From: an uncultured Synechococcaceae cyanobacterium
GTDB lineage: Bacteria > Cyanobacteriota > Cyanobacteriia > PCC-6307 > Cyanobiaceae
Length of the DNA stretch: 64,000 nucleotides
NCBI GenBank assembly: GCA_902634405.1
Contig: CACPJY010000004.1
Location: 1-64,000 of the forward strand
Direction: 5' to 3'
Both the position numbers and the translations under genes were made by a program. Positions 40,490 through 49,729 of the stretch are shown here, piece after piece (position 1 is the first letter of the stretch; the number at the start of each line of letters is the position of its first letter). Below the pieces are notes generated by a model. The model did no database searches. It had not been told where the DNA came from and saw nothing but the letters and a program-made list of their open reading frames with translations.

Positions 40490-40650
40490 GGGCATTAGCC
40501 CAGCCAAAGACAGCAGGATTTCTAGTCTGAATATGCGATATGCATACTTTGGATAAAGATGTAATTCCCGCCGAGGCATGCAAAACGATTTTTACCTAAA
40601 AAAGGTTTTTGATCGGATTATGCAGCCTAGTCTCTTTTAAGAGTGAAATT
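40490..40650 (+). promoter_or_regulatory. Ribosomal protein L10 leader (rplJL autoregulation)
   Basis: The 242-nt gap before rplJ holds the two conserved strings of the L10 leader RNA: AGACAGCAGG at 40508-40517 and CCGCCGAGGC at 40568-40577, where L10(L12)4 binds the mRNA in other bacteria. Downstream, ACCT/AGGT pair near 40595 just before a short T-run, which could be an attenuator. The boundaries are approximate. Confidence 0.75.
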
Positions 40651-40691
40651 GGCTGAATGTCTGCTTGTTCATCTGATCCGATCCAAAACCT

Positions 40692-41219
40692 ATGGGCCGC
40701 ACTCTAGAGAGCAAGCAACAGATTGTCGAACAGCTTCAAGAGCTTCTCGGCGAGGCCGAAATGGCACTAGTCCTGGACTATAAGGGCTTATCTATCAAAG
40801 AAATGTCTGACTTGCGGACTCGTTTGCAAGCCAGTAACGGTGTTTGCAAAGTGACTAAAAACACTTTGATTCGTCGAGCAATTGATGGAAATAGTGCTTG
40901 GTCAAATTTGGAATCCTTACTTTCAGGCACCAACGCATTTGTTCTTCTTAAAGGGGATGTAGGTGGAGCTTTAAAGGAAGTACAGGCTTTTCAAAAAGAG
41001 ACTAAAAAATCTGAGACAAAAGGAGGCCTTTTTGAAGGCAAACTTCTTACTCAGGAGGAGATCAAGGCAATTGCAAGTCTTCCTTCTAAGGAGACACTTA
41101 TGGCGCAAATTGCTGGTTCTATTAATGCCTTAGCTTCTAAAGTTGCAATTGGTATTAATGAGGTCCCAAGTGGTCTTGCTCGCACACTGCATCAACATTC
41201 TGAAGGCAGTGAAAGCTGA
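40692..41219 (+). CDS. rplJ: 50S ribosomal protein L10
   Basis: Anchors the L7/L12 stalk on the ribosome. The 175 residues start [20 protein letters not shown] and include [16 protein letters not shown] and [11 protein letters not shown] typical of L10, with a C-terminal L12-binding helix ([20 protein letters not shown]). Preceded by the L10 leader and followed 45 nt later by rplL. Confidence 0.98.
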   Translation: MGRTLESKQQIVEQLQELLGEAEMALVLDYKGLSIKEMSDLRTRLQASNGVCKVTKNTLIRRAIDGNSAWSNLESLLSGTNAFVLLKGDVGGALKEVQAFQKETKKSETKGGLFEGKLLTQEEIKAIASLPSKETLMAQIAGSINALASKVAIGINEVPSGLARTLHQHSEGSES

Positions 41220-41264
41220 ATTGTTGACTGAATTTTCCTACCAATCTGTTGCTTAATCCCAATT

Positions 41265-41660
41265 ATGTCTACTAAAACTGACGAAATCCTTGAGTCATTG
41301 AAAAAACTTTCTTTGCTTGAAGCCTCTGAGCTTGTAAAGCAAATTGAGGAAGCTTTTGGTGTATCTGCTGCTGCGTCTGCCGGAGTAGTTGTTGCAGCCC
41401 CTGGTGCCGCCGCTGGTGGTTCTGGTGATGCTGCTGCAGAAGAAAAAACGGAGTTTGATGTTGTATTAGAAAGTTTTGAAGCTTCTTCTAAAATCAAGGT
41501 CCTTAAAGCTGTTAGAGAGGCTACAGGCCTAGGTCTTGGTGATGCTAAGGCTATGGTTGAGGCTGCACCTAAAACAATTAAAGAAGGTATGGCTAAAGAT
41601 GAGGCAGAGTCTCTTAAGAAAGCTATAGAAGAAGTAGGAGGTAAGGTCACATTGAAATAA
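41265..41660 (+). CDS. rplL: 50S ribosomal protein L7/L12
   Basis: Multi-copy stalk protein that recruits translational GTPases. The 131 residues have the N-terminal dimer domain, an Ala/Gly-rich hinge ([17 protein letters not shown]) and the C-terminal domain with [20 protein letters not shown] and EVGGKVTLK. It is the last gene of the ribosomal stretch and is followed by two strong hairpins. Confidence 0.98.
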   Translation: MSTKTDEILESLKKLSLLEASELVKQIEEAFGVSAAASAGVVVAAPGAAAGGSGDAAAEEKTEFDVVLESFEASSKIKVLKAVREATGLGLGDAKAMVEAAPKTIKEGMAKDEAESLKKAIEEVGGKVTLK

Positions 41661-41673
41661 ACTTTCAACTAAA

Positions 41674-41708
41674 AAGAAATAAGGAAAACAAAGTTTTCCT
41701 TATTTCTT
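41674..41708 (+). terminator. Perfect 16-bp hairpin after rplL
   Basis: A 16-bp arm at 41674-41689 pairs without mismatch to 41693-41708 around a 3-nt loop (AAA). The arms are AT-rich (…AAGGAAAAC / GTTTTCCTT…). It starts 14 nt after the rplL stop. This could be a processing or stability element rather than a classical terminator because the stem is AT-rich and no T-run follows. Confidence 0.6.
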
Positions 41709-41746
41709 AGGGTGATTAATTCTTTAAATTTATTTAATTAAACAAT

Positions 41747-41777
41747 AAAAAAGCCCTGCCATAGGCAGGGCTTTTTT
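41747..41777 (+). terminator. Rho-independent terminator of the rplJL transcript
   Basis: GCCCTGCC (41753-41760) pairs with GGCAGGGC (41764-41771) around a 3-nt loop (ATA), extended by A6/T6 to 14 bp, giving a GC-rich stem followed by T6. It has the classical form and can work in both directions. Confidence 0.9.
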
Positions 41778-41903
41778 GGGTGGAAAAATTAGGAGTCTTT
41801 CCTTGTTTCGACCCTAAGTTTCTCCTCACCCCTCACACCTCTAGATTTTATCGACTAGTAATAGCGATTGGCTTTTCCTTGGTGTCGATAATTTAATTGT
41901 CCT
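41778..41903. other. Intergenic stretch after the rplL terminators
   Basis: Between the terminator and the next small ORF there is no gene. It holds an 8-bp inverted repeat TTATCGAC (41848-41855)/GTCGATAA (41884-41891) with a 28-nt spacer, and a pyrimidine-rich CTCCTCACCCCTCACACCTC near 41822-41841 that recalls, but does not match, the ACTCCTCACAC core of the cyanobacterial Yfr1 RNA. No RNA gene is called. Confidence 0.3.
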
Positions 41904-42101
41904 ATGCCGATTTCAATTGTCTCTGTACTATTGCTGATAGGACTTTTTAAGGATTATTGTTTGTTCTTGTTAGAGTTTTTAAGGTCAAATATAAACGAAT
42001 CACCTCCTAATAGATGGTTGTCAAATGTGGACTTTGATAATGAGTTGTCTGGTAATCCAATATTTAAGAAGTTATTTTTATTAAAAGTTGAATCAAAATG
42101 A
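41904..42101 (+). CDS. Possible small protein with N-terminal hydrophobic segment (65 aa)
   Basis: Frame of 65 residues from an ATG, with a hydrophobic N-terminal span (VSVLLLIGLFKDYCLFLLEF) and a polar tail (PPNRWLSNVDFDNELSGNP). It has plausible coding composition but no recognised family and no visible SD, and it lies in an otherwise empty gap before rnhA, so it is only a candidate. Confidence 0.35.
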   Translation: MPISIVSVLLLIGLFKDYCLFLLEFLRSNINESPPNRWLSNVDFDNELSGNPIFKKLFLLKVESK

Positions 42102-42143
42102 CTGTTTTGCAAATTTCTCTTCTCACTAGAGTCAATTGATCCA

Positions 42144-42920
42144 ATGGGTAATTTGCATGGTCTAGTAATTGCAGCTGCTACGGATGGAGCTTGTAGTGGC
42201 AATCCCGGACCAGGTGGTTGGGGGGCGTTATTGCGTTTTGAGGATGGGACGGTGGAAGAATTAGGAGCGCATGTTGAAGCCACTACTAATAATCGTATGG
42301 AGCTGCAAGCTGCTATTTCATTATTAGATCATCTAAAACAGTACAATTTGCACCCTGATTTAAAGATTAGAACAGATAGTAAATACCTTATTGATGGTTT
42401 TGAGAAGTGGGTTAGAGGATGGAAAAAGAATGGCTGGAGAACGTCTGCAGGAAAGCCAGTCTTAAACCAGGATCTTTGGCAAGCTTTAGATGAATTGCGA
42501 TTGCCCCACGTCAGTTTTGCTTATGTGAAAGGCCATAGTGGAGACCCTGATAACGAAAGAGTTGATCAAATCGCAGTTAGTTTTTCTAAAGGCTTCTTCC
42601 AAGCTTTAAAATCAATAGATGATACTAAAATTGCTTCTAAGAAGGTTTTTGAAAATTCTGATTTATCTGAATCCGCACCTTTGCAGATACAAAAACTTTA
42701 TTCTCGTTTTGAGTTATTAAATCATTTTGTTGTAGGAGGTTATAAATTAACTTCAGCTGAGTTGGCTCAGTTAATTGATTATCCTGTAATTGATTTGGAG
42801 AAGAGAAATGCTTCGTGGGAATGGAGGGACTGGTTTTTTGAATATCAAGTAAATGATATGTGGAGAGTTTTTCGAAAAAAAAATTCTTTAGAAGATCCGA
42901 TGGAGAAGCAAGATGACTAA
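42144..42920 (+). CDS. rnhA: Ribonuclease HI with a C-terminal extension
   Basis: Cleaves RNA in RNA-DNA hybrids. The RNase H domain (about 1-150) has the four acidic residues D14 ([10 protein letters not shown]), E53 (RMELQAA), D78 ([10 protein letters not shown]) and D141 (NERVDQIA), plus H131. After it come about 35 linker residues and a 70-residue extra domain (about 187-258) with [16 protein letters not shown] and [10 protein letters not shown], which resembles a helix-turn-helix plus wing. The usual enzyme is about 150-160 residues. The gene overlaps pyrD by 8 nt. Confidence 0.95.
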   Translation: MGNLHGLVIAAATDGACSGNPGPGGWGALLRFEDGTVEELGAHVEATTNNRMELQAAISLLDHLKQYNLHPDLKIRTDSKYLIDGFEKWVRGWKKNGWRTSAGKPVLNQDLWQALDELRLPHVSFAYVKGHSGDPDNERVDQIAVSFSKGFFQALKSIDDTKIASKKVFENSDLSESAPLQIQKLYSRFELLNHFVVGGYKLTSAELAQLIDYPVIDLEKRNASWEWRDWFFEYQVNDMWRVFRKKNSLEDPMEKQDD

Positions 42921-44100
42921 ACCATTTGAAAAGAGTTCTCGTATAACAGGTCATTTTTATCGTAAGTGGTTTGGTTCTTTCTTATCCAAAGATGAGGGGC
43001 TTGATGCCGAAAATTTATCTCAGCTAGCTCTTGATGCCTTAGGTCAAACTTCACTGAGGAGAAATTGGCCTGGCGTTGCATCTCTTTTGCATTTTCTAGA
43101 AAAGGACTTGAGTCGAGTAGACAAAAGGTTGGAACAAAATTTATTTGGTTGTCATTTTCAGAATCCTGTTGGCTTAGCTGCAGGCTTTGATAAGAATGGT
43201 GTGGCAGCAGCTGTTTGGGATTGCTTTGGATTTGGCTTTGCAGAGTTGGGTACTGTTACTTTTCACCCTCAGCAAGGTAACCCTCGCCCTCGTTTATTTC
43301 GCCTAGCAGCTGAGAAAGCGGCTTTAAATCGGATGGGTTTTAACAATAATGGGGCCGAAGAGATGTCTCGAACATTGCAACGTCAAAACTTATCTCCACC
43401 CGGTAAGCGAAAGATACTTTTAGGACTGAACTTTGGTAAATCTAGAGTTGTTTCTCTTGAACTTGCTTCAGACGACTATGCATCCTCATTAGATATTCTT
43501 GCTCCGTATGCAGATTATGCAGTCATAAATGTTAGTTCTCCAAATACGCCAGGGCTTAGAGATCTTCAAGGGGCTAAGCAATTGCGTCGTTTAGTTGCGC
43601 GAATGAGACGTTCACCTGGTTGCCCTCCGCTTTTGGTCAAAATTGCTCCAGACCTTCAAGATGATGAAATTGATCAAATTGCAAGACTTGCTTTTGAAGA
43701 GGGTTTAGCGGGTGTTATAGCTGTGAATACTAGCCTTAACCGTTTCAATTTAAATACAAGAGTATTACCCCAGACAGGAAGAACGTTGTTAGAAGAGCCA
43801 GGTGGATTGAGTGGAGCGCCTTTAAGAGGTAGAGCTCTTGATGTACTTCGCCGCCTACGAAAAGCCGCTGGTCCTGAGTTACCTCTTATAGGAGTTGGAG
43901 GCATTGATTCCCCGCAAGCTGCATGGGAAAGAATTACTGCTGGTGCTGCACTTATTCAGCTTTACACAGGATGGATTTTTCAAGGACCTGAATTGGTTCC
44001 CAGTATTCTTGAAGGTATATTAGTGCAGTTGGAAAAAAATGGATTTAATAATATTTCAGAAGCAGTTGGAACAGAGGTCCCATGGATTACTACCTCATAG
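42913..44100 (+). CDS. pyrD: Dihydroorotate dehydrogenase (quinone), class 2
   Basis: Membrane-linked flavoenzyme of pyrimidine synthesis that passes electrons to quinone. The 395 residues include an N-terminal amphipathic part for membrane contact, then [44 protein letters not shown] with the catalytic Ser at about residue 207 and a C-terminal [19 protein letters not shown]. The class 2 mark is the Ser base and N-terminal extension. It overlaps rnhA by 8 nt and lies 19 nt before the CobD-like gene. Confidence 0.96.
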   Translation: MTKPFEKSSRITGHFYRKWFGSFLSKDEGLDAENLSQLALDALGQTSLRRNWPGVASLLHFLEKDLSRVDKRLEQNLFGCHFQNPVGLAAGFDKNGVAAAVWDCFGFGFAELGTVTFHPQQGNPRPRLFRLAAEKAALNRMGFNNNGAEEMSRTLQRQNLSPPGKRKILLGLNFGKSRVVSLELASDDYASSLDILAPYADYAVINVSSPNTPGLRDLQGAKQLRRLVARMRRSPGCPPLLVKIAPDLQDDEIDQIARLAFEEGLAGVIAVNTSLNRFNLNTRVLPQTGRTLLEEPGGLSGAPLRGRALDVLRRLRKAAGPELPLIGVGGIDSPQAAWERITAGAALIQLYTGWIFQGPELVPSILEGILVQLEKNGFNNISEAVGTEVPWITTS

Positions 44101-44119
44101 ATAGAGAAGGTTGAATTTA

Positions 44120-45187
44120 ATGTCTCATGGAGGTAATCGAAGTTTTGAAGCTCGTCGTCTTGGGTTGCCTATAGATGAAGTGTTGGACGCAAGTTCTTCT
44201 GTTGTACCTTTTGAACTTCCTCAACAAATCATGAAATGTCTTTTAGGTGCTCTGCATGGACATATCTTGAGGGATTATCCAGACACTACGCATGAGTGTT
44301 TTCGCCAGTTAGTTGGTCAATGGCACGGAGTGGATTCTGGGATGGTCTTGCCTGGCAATGGGGCAGCAGAATTATTTACTTGGGCTGCACGAGACAGTGT
44401 GGCTTATGGCATGAGTCTTTTGCCTTCACCAGGTTTTAATGATTATCTAAGAGCTTTGAAATGTTGGCAGGCAAATTACACATTAGAAAGTCTACCTTTA
44501 TCTTGGTCTTCTGCTCAGCCTCAACCCTTTCCTTTGCAACCAGAAGTAGACGTTATGTGGATTACTAATCCACATAATCCTACAGGGCAATTGTGGAGTC
44601 GAAACTCCCTAGAGACTTTCCTAAAAGATGGTCGGCTTGTTATTTGTGACGAGGCCTTTTTACCTTTGGTTCCAGATGGTGACCGTCAATCTCTTATACC
44701 TTTAGTGCCAAAACATCCAAACTTGGTTGTCATTCGAAGTTTGACTAAGCTTTTTGGAATTGCAGGTTTAAGATTGGGATATGCAATTTCTTGTTCTGAT
44801 CGCTTGAAATTGTGGAGGGAGTGGCGTGATCCATGGCCAGTTAATGGCTTAGCTCTTGAGGCGGGAATGATGATAATGAAGGACTTTCCTGCTTTGGAAA
44901 ATTGGATTACTCGAGTACAAAAATGGGTTAGTGTTGAAGGCAGTTGGTTTTACAATCAACTTCAAAACCTACCAACTCTTGAGGTATATCCATCAGCAGC
45001 AAACTACTTCCTTGTTCGAGGAAATGCCTCACTTTTGCCTCTAAGGGAAAATCTTGCACAGAGTGGTATTTTACTTAGAGAGTGCACATCTTTTAAAGGG
45101 CTTGGCGAACAATGGTTGCGAATTTCTTTACAAGACCGTAGTGGAAATATACGGATATTGGAATCCTTGAGGAGGTCACTTAAGTAA
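44120..45187 (+). CDS. CobD-like PLP aminotransferase (threonine-phosphate decarboxylase type)
   Basis: Fold-type I PLP enzyme of the class I/II family, about 355 residues from the ATG at 44120 (a TTG at 44111 is in frame). The N-terminus [28 protein letters not shown] is the pattern of CobD/CobC of cobalamin synthesis, where it makes the aminopropanol linker. [10 protein letters not shown] and [17 protein letters not shown] with the PLP Lys are present. Assignment as CobD rather than HisC rests on the N-terminal pattern. The 3' end lies in an inverted repeat shared with murG. Confidence 0.75.
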   Translation: MSHGGNRSFEARRLGLPIDEVLDASSSVVPFELPQQIMKCLLGALHGHILRDYPDTTHECFRQLVGQWHGVDSGMVLPGNGAAELFTWAARDSVAYGMSLLPSPGFNDYLRALKCWQANYTLESLPLSWSSAQPQPFPLQPEVDVMWITNPHNPTGQLWSRNSLETFLKDGRLVICDEAFLPLVPDGDRQSLIPLVPKHPNLVVIRSLTKLFGIAGLRLGYAISCSDRLKLWREWRDPWPVNGLALEAGMMIMKDFPALENWITRVQKWVSVEGSWFYNQLQNLPTLEVYPSAANYFLVRGNASLLPLRENLAQSGILLRECTSFKGLGEQWLRISLQDRSGNIRILESLRRSLK

Positions 45188-45207
45188 TTTCCTCAAGGAT
45201 TCCAATA
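45156..45207. terminator. 18-bp perfect inverted repeat in overlapping convergent genes
   Basis: The arm at 45156-45173 pairs without mismatch to 45190-45207, with a 16-nt loop. The left arm encodes the C-terminus of the CobD-like protein and the right arm the C-terminus of MurG, which overlap by 8 nt. A T-run (CTTTTT) follows the right arm on the + strand. It has the layout of a bidirectional terminator built into coding sequence. Confidence 0.75.
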
Positions 45208-46232
45208 ACTTTTTCAGAAGCATTACGAATAGCTAATTCATTCATCCCTTGTCTCATTAGAAGAAGGGCATCAGATTTATTAGTTATTAATCTAAAAATG
45301 GCTTTTTTTAAGGTTTCATGTTCAGGCGGGTGTTCATGAACAATTATGGCTCCCCCCAGTTCAGCTGCACAACAAGCATTTGCGTCTTGGTGATAATCAG
45401 TGGCGTAAGGGAAAGGTACAAAGATAGTTGGTGTACCGGATATGGCTAATTCAGTGAGGCTTCCTGCACCTGCTCGACTGATTGCTAAATCTGCATGTTG
45501 GAGTAACCCTGGCATCTCATCGCAAAATGATTTCACAATTAAATTTTTATGATGTATTTTTTCTGCTTCGGAATCATGTTCACCTACTAAATGGACAATT
45601 TTGCACCCTTGATTTAGCAGGGAGGGAAGAATCTTGTTCATCATCTTGTTCAGCCCAACTGCTCCTTGGCTGCCACCAATTACTACAATGAGCAATCCAG
45701 GTCCTTTAGGGACCCAAGTTGGTAATGGTTGAGGATCAAGGAATTCACTTCTAATAGGCGTTCCAGTATGAATTGCTGTACATCCAGGAATTTCTTTATG
45801 ACGTATCGGAAGCCCAATGGCTACAACATTGCAGAACCTCCCAAGAAGGCGAGTTGCCTTTCCTGGAATAGCATTGGATTCATGAAGTAGAACTGGTATA
45901 CCGGTCAATCGGCCAGCCAGTATTGCTGGAGCAGATATATATCCACCTGTGGTGAAGATGACTTGAATTTGTTCTGTTTTGATAAAACTGAAGATCCTTT
46001 TAGTAGAAGCTAATAACTTATAAAACTGCACGGCTTTTTGTAGGATGCCCCCCTGGATGCCCCCTGCTTTTACAGTAAAGAGAGGATACTTTTTTGGTAC
46101 TAATTTTGTTTCCAGCCTGTCTGGGACTCCTAGCCAGACTATGCTCCATGACTTCGGTAATGCGTCCGCGACTGCAAGAGCAGGGAAAAGATGACCACCT
46201 GTTCCACTTGCTGCAATCAAAAGCTTTGGCAT
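45180..46232 (-). CDS. murG: UDP-GlcNAc transferase MurG
   Basis: Adds GlcNAc to lipid I to make lipid II on the cytosolic face of the membrane. The 350 residues start [25 protein letters not shown] (GTGGH loop), with [26 protein letters not shown] and [14 protein letters not shown] marks of the family. It converges on the CobD-like gene with an 8-nt overlap. Confidence 0.97.
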   Translation of the reverse strand: MPKLLIAASGTGGHLFPALAVADALPKSWSIVWLGVPDRLETKLVPKKYPLFTVKAGGIQGGILQKAVQFYKLLASTKRIFSFIKTEQIQVIFTTGGYISAPAILAGRLTGIPVLLHESNAIPGKATRLLGRFCNVVAIGLPIRHKEIPGCTAIHTGTPIRSEFLDPQPLPTWVPKGPGLLIVVIGGSQGAVGLNKMMNKILPSLLNQGCKIVHLVGEHDSEAEKIHHKNLIVKSFCDEMPGLLQHADLAISRAGAGSLTELAISGTPTIFVPFPYATDYHQDANACCAAELGGAIIVHEHPPEHETLKKAIFRLITNKSDALLLMRQGMNELAIRNASEKVIGILEEIT

Positions 46233-46292
46233 GATTTTGAGCAGTTTGTCTACTAGTCGTTTAACTTATCTTGATGATGATTCAAGATTAAG

Positions 46293-47036
46293 TTGCGAAA
46301 TCCATTGCAAGTTGTTTGGGCTCTCTGCATATTGCCATTACTGCTCTTTTTCACGCCGCTGAGCCTAAGAGCAAGTGCTGAAGAGGATTTTATTGATCGT
46401 TTGCAGAATGCCTTAAATAGGACTGATAGCTCTTTGCTTAATGGTTTGGTAGATGGTGATGTTTTTCCTAACCTTGAAAATTCCTATATCAGTTTTTTAG
46501 CAGATTTCCCGAATGCAAAATGGACAGTTCAGCCTTCAGGTGTATTAAAGGATGGGCGCCAACTAGTTGAGATATCTGTTACTGGGACTAGAAACTATAT
46601 GGATCAAGAATTTATCTTGGAAGCTAAGCAGCGCATAGCTTTGCGATCACGAAATGACACTATTATCTCGCACCAAATTATTAGCGAGCAGTCACTTCTG
46701 AGAAGTGCTAATACCCCTTTGTCTATAACCATTCAAATTCCTAACTCTGTACTTACAGGAAGTAGATATGATATTGATGTTTTATTTGATGAACCTCTTG
46801 GTGATGCAATGGTTGCAGGTGGGTTAATAGATCTAACTCCTAAAGAGATTATCGAGAGGTTGAGTCCTTTAATGCAGTTGCAACCTATGTATGGTGGAGG
46901 TTTGTTTAAATCTGTTTTAGCTCCTTTTAAGCCTGGTTTCCAGCAATGGGCTGCCTTACTTGTTCACCCTGATGGTCTTGTTTCATTAACTAAACGAGTT
47001 CTTGTCGTAGATAGCAAACAAGAACTTATTCCTTGA
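46293..47036 (+). CDS. Secreted or periplasmic hypothetical protein
   Basis: Unknown function. The 247-residue product starts from a TTG and has a signal peptide (VVWALCILPLLLFFTPLSLR, then ASAEED as a likely cleavage site at about residues 27-31). The mature part is rich in beta strands and contains repeated VEISVTGTRNY and ISITIQIPN-like strands. No enzyme motif is seen. It is divergent from murG by 60 nt and converges on pgk with a 106-nt gap. Confidence 0.7.
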   Translation: MRNPLQVVWALCILPLLLFFTPLSLRASAEEDFIDRLQNALNRTDSSLLNGLVDGDVFPNLENSYISFLADFPNAKWTVQPSGVLKDGRQLVEISVTGTRNYMDQEFILEAKQRIALRSRNDTIISHQIISEQSLLRSANTPLSITIQIPNSVLTGSRYDIDVLFDEPLGDAMVAGGLIDLTPKEIIERLSPLMQLQPMYGGGLFKSVLAPFKPGFQQWAALLVHPDGLVSLTKRVLVVDSKQELIP

Positions 47037-47142
47037 GAATTGGAATATTATTTTTCTTAAATTCAAAGGGTTTGCTAATGACCTGAGAATTGTGATTTCA
47101 GAGAAATTTTACTCAGGCCATTCTTTCTTTAATGGAAATCAA

Positions 47143-48351
47143 TTAGACAGCTTCATCCAGTGCCGCAACCCCCGGAAGTACTTTCCCTTCAAGAAGTTCA
47201 AGGCTTGCTCCTCCTCCAGTGGATATGTGAGACATTTTGTCTGCTAGTCCAGCTTTCTCAACTGCTGCAACGGAATCCCCTCCTCCAATAATTGTGCAAC
47301 AACCATTCCCGCTTAGGACCGCAAGAGTCTGGGCAATGTCGTTAGTACCTTTGGCAAACTTTTCGAATTCGAATACACCCATAGGTCCATTCCATATCAC
47401 AGTTTTGCAATCAGAAAGGGCGTTTTGGAATTCTTTAATGGACTTTGGACCTATATCTAGACCCATCCACCCATCAGGTATTGCATCTATTTGGGCTATT
47501 TGGCTATTCGCATCAGGGGCAAAGTTGTCTGCCACTACTACATCTGAAGGCAAGAGTAACTGTACCCCTTTTGCTATGGCTTTTGTTTCAAGCTCTTTGG
47601 CTAAGGCAAGCTTGTCTTCTTCTACCAAACTGTTGCCAACATTAAGGCCTCTGGCTTTATAAAAAGTGAAAACCATGCCACCGCCAATAAGGATTTTATC
47701 GCATTTATCTAAGAGAGCTTCAAGAACTCCGATCTTGCTGCTGACTTTGGAGCCTCCAACAATTGCAGCCAAAGGTCTATTGGGCTTATCTACTGCACCT
47801 TGGAGGTATTGGAGCTCTTTTTCCATGAGGTAACCAGCAACATTAGTGCTGAGGAACTTAGTCACACCTTCAGTTGATGCATGAGCCCTATGTGCTGCCC
47901 CAAAGGCATCATTGACATATATATCAGCGAGAGATGCGAGTTTTTGAGCAAACTCAGAATTGTTCTTTTCTTCTTCTGCAAAAAACCTCACGTTCTCCAG
48001 TAGCACTACTTGTCCATTCTTAAGCTGATTAACCTTGTCTTCAGCATCAGGCCCGATACAACTTTCGCTCTTGTTTACAGATTGCCCTAAGAGTTCACTG
48101 AGGCGTTTTGCAACAGGTGTCAGACGCATTTTTTCGTTGATTTGGCCCTTGGGTCTTCCAAAATGAGCAGAGAGAATGACTTTTGCACCTTTTTCAACAA
48201 GGTCATTAATGGTTGGAAGGGCTGCTCGGATTCGTGTGTCGTCTGTGATCAGACCTTCATCATTGAGAGGAACATTGAAGTCAACACGGATTAGAACACG
48301 TTTTCCTTCTAAATCGGCTTTACTAAGGCTAGATAGGGAGCGTTTCGACAT
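47143..48351 (-). CDS. pgk: Phosphoglycerate kinase
   Basis: Calvin-cycle and glycolytic kinase. I use the ATG at 48351 ([11 protein letters not shown]), giving 402 residues, the usual length; the frame continues 28 codons upstream from an ATG at 48435 but that extension is not family-like. Visible motifs are [45 protein letters not shown] and [14 protein letters not shown]. The usp gene is divergent with 134 nt between. Confidence 0.98.
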   Translation of the reverse strand: MSKRSLSSLSKADLEGKRVLIRVDFNVPLNDEGLITDDTRIRAALPTINDLVEKGAKVILSAHFGRPKGQINEKMRLTPVAKRLSELLGQSVNKSESCIGPDAEDKVNQLKNGQVVLLENVRFFAEEEKNNSEFAQKLASLADIYVNDAFGAAHRAHASTEGVTKFLSTNVAGYLMEKELQYLQGAVDKPNRPLAAIVGGSKVSSKIGVLEALLDKCDKILIGGGMVFTFYKARGLNVGNSLVEEDKLALAKELETKAIAKGVQLLLPSDVVVADNFAPDANSQIAQIDAIPDGWMGLDIGPKSIKEFQNALSDCKTVIWNGPMGVFEFEKFAKGTNDIAQTLAVLSGNGCCTIIGGGDSVAAVEKAGLADKMSHISTGGGASLELLEGKVLPGVAALDEAV

Positions 48352-48485
48352 GAGTTGTTTGTCCTGCGATGTGAAAATCCAGTGAGAATAACCTGTGGGT
48401 TGCAATATTGTTTGGAAATAAAGCCGCTTGGGCAAATGTTTTTCTCAAAGGAAAGTCATTATTCATTGTTCTGGAGAGCCTAATT

Positions 48486-48869
48486 ATGTTTGAGAAGCTA
48501 CTTTTTCCTTTGGATACCAGTAGGCAGGCGATGGAAACCGCCTCGAAAGTGCTTCAGTTTGCTCAAGCACATGACAGTCGTTTGATTGTTCTATCTGTTT
48601 TCCAGCCTGATGAGATTATCGAAGGAAATCAGGACTCTGTCGCTTCTCTTTTAGAGAAAGCACGTGCGCATTTTGAAAAAGGAGGAATTAATTGTGATGT
48701 CTTAACTCGAACTGGTCAGCCAGCTTTTGTGATTTGTGATGTAGCTGATGAATTGAATGTCGACTTAATTGTTATGGGAACACGAGGAGTCAATCTTGAT
48801 GGTGATTCTCAGAGCACAGCAACTCGTGTCATTCAGCTTTCACCATGTCCTGTTCTTGTAGTTCCGTGA
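48486..48869 (+). CDS. Universal stress protein (UspA family)
   Basis: Small nucleotide-binding stress protein; the 127-residue product begins MFEKLLFPLDTSRQAMETAS. The C-terminal nucleotide loop VMGTRGVNLDG...TRVIQLSPCPVLVVP has the G-x2-G-x9-G form that binds ATP, though one spacer is not exact. The ORF frame extends to 48408, but the ATG at 48486 suits the family. The end overlaps ylqF by 25 nt or 4 nt, depending on the ylqF start. Confidence 0.93.
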   Translation: MFEKLLFPLDTSRQAMETASKVLQFAQAHDSRLIVLSVFQPDEIIEGNQDSVASLLEKARAHFEKGGINCDVLTRTGQPAFVICDVADELNVDLIVMGTRGVNLDGDSQSTATRVIQLSPCPVLVVP

Positions 48870-49729
48870 GCTCTCCTCCCATTCAGTGGTATCCAGGCCA
48901 TATAGCAAAGGCAGAGCAGCAATTGAGTAGAAATCTTGCCAAAGTGGACTTGGTATTAGAAGTACGTGATGCTCGAATTCCAATTGCAACAACTCATCCT
49001 CGTTTAAATCGATGGATAAAGGGCAAAAAACATATTTTGGTAATTAATAGACGTGACATGATTTCTCAAGATGCTTTGCAGTTATGGGATGCTTGGTTTC
49101 GAAGTCGTGGTCATTCTCCATGTTGGGTTGATTCAAAAGCTGGAACTGGGGTCAAACTGCTTCAGCGTGCTGCAATTACTGCTGGAAAAGAATTGAATGA
49201 CAGAAGACTTGCACGTGGCATGCGAACTAGACCAGTGCGAGCTTTGACATTGGGCTTCCCTAATGTTGGTAAATCAGCTTTGATTAATAGATTAGTAAGC
49301 AAGAAAGTAGTTCTTAGTGCACGTAGACCTGGAGTGACTAGGGATTTGCGTTGGGTTCGTCTTGGGGAAGAACTTGATTTGTTAGATGCTCCCGGAGTAT
49401 TACCTCCTCGTTTAGACGATCAAAATGCAGCATTACTTTTGGCTATATGTGATGACATTGGGCAGGCAGCATATGACGTTGAATTGGTAGCTATTTCTTT
49501 TTTAGAGTTGCTCTCTCACCTTCAGGGAAATTTTGCATCAGGGTTTTCTAAGGAAATTTTTCATGATCGCTATGGGATCTCTTTTGATCAGCAATTGCAG
49601 AATTCTCATGCTTGGTTGAATGCCGCAGCCAATAAGCACACCTCAGGTGATACAAATCGCATGGGTCAACGCCTTTTAGATGATTATCGAAAAGTATTAC
49701 TGGGTCTGATTTCCCTAGAACTCCCATGA
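48845..49729 (+). CDS. ylqF: Ribosome biogenesis GTPase YlqF/RbgA
   Basis: Circularly permuted GTPase that acts late in 50S assembly. The order is G4 (INRRDM), G5 (SKAGTG), then G1 GFPNVGKSALIN at about residue 136, and G3 LDAPG. The N-terminus IQWYPGHIAKAEQQL is diagnostic. The start may be the ATG at 48845 or GTG at 48866, which overlaps the previous stop by 4 nt. A C-terminal helical domain follows. The last codons overlap rluD by 4 nt. Confidence 0.95.
   Translation: MSCSCSSVSSPPIQWYPGHIAKAEQQLSRNLAKVDLVLEVRDARIPIATTHPRLNRWIKGKKHILVINRRDMISQDALQLWDAWFRSRGHSPCWVDSKAGTGVKLLQRAAITAGKELNDRRLARGMRTRPVRALTLGFPNVGKSALINRLVSKKVVLSARRPGVTRDLRWVRLGEELDLLDAPGVLPPRLDDQNAALLLAICDDIGQAAYDVELVAISFLELLSHLQGNFASGFSKEIFHDRYGISFDQQLQNSHAWLNAAANKHTSGDTNRMGQRLLDDYRKVLLGLISLELP

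Noticed and set aside
41192-41668. 158-residue antisense ORF opposite rplL
   Set aside because: Ala/Thr/Pro-rich low complexity reflects the reverse complement of the Ala-rich L12 hinge; rplL is certain.
41822-41841. Possible Yfr1-like RNA core (CTCCTCACCCCTCACACC)
   Set aside because: Resembles but does not match the ACTCCTCACAC core, lacks the flanking stems, and the genomic context differs from known Yfr1 loci.
47237-47662. 141-residue plus-strand ORF opposite pgk
   Set aside because: Shadow of the pgk reading frame; no start signal and no family pattern.
48352-48435. N-terminal extension of phosphoglycerate kinase
   Set aside because: Family length and the VLIRVDFN position favour the ATG at 48351.
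48408-48485. N-terminal extension of the universal stress protein
   Set aside because: The added 26 residues are not family-like and the ATG at 48486 gives the standard start.
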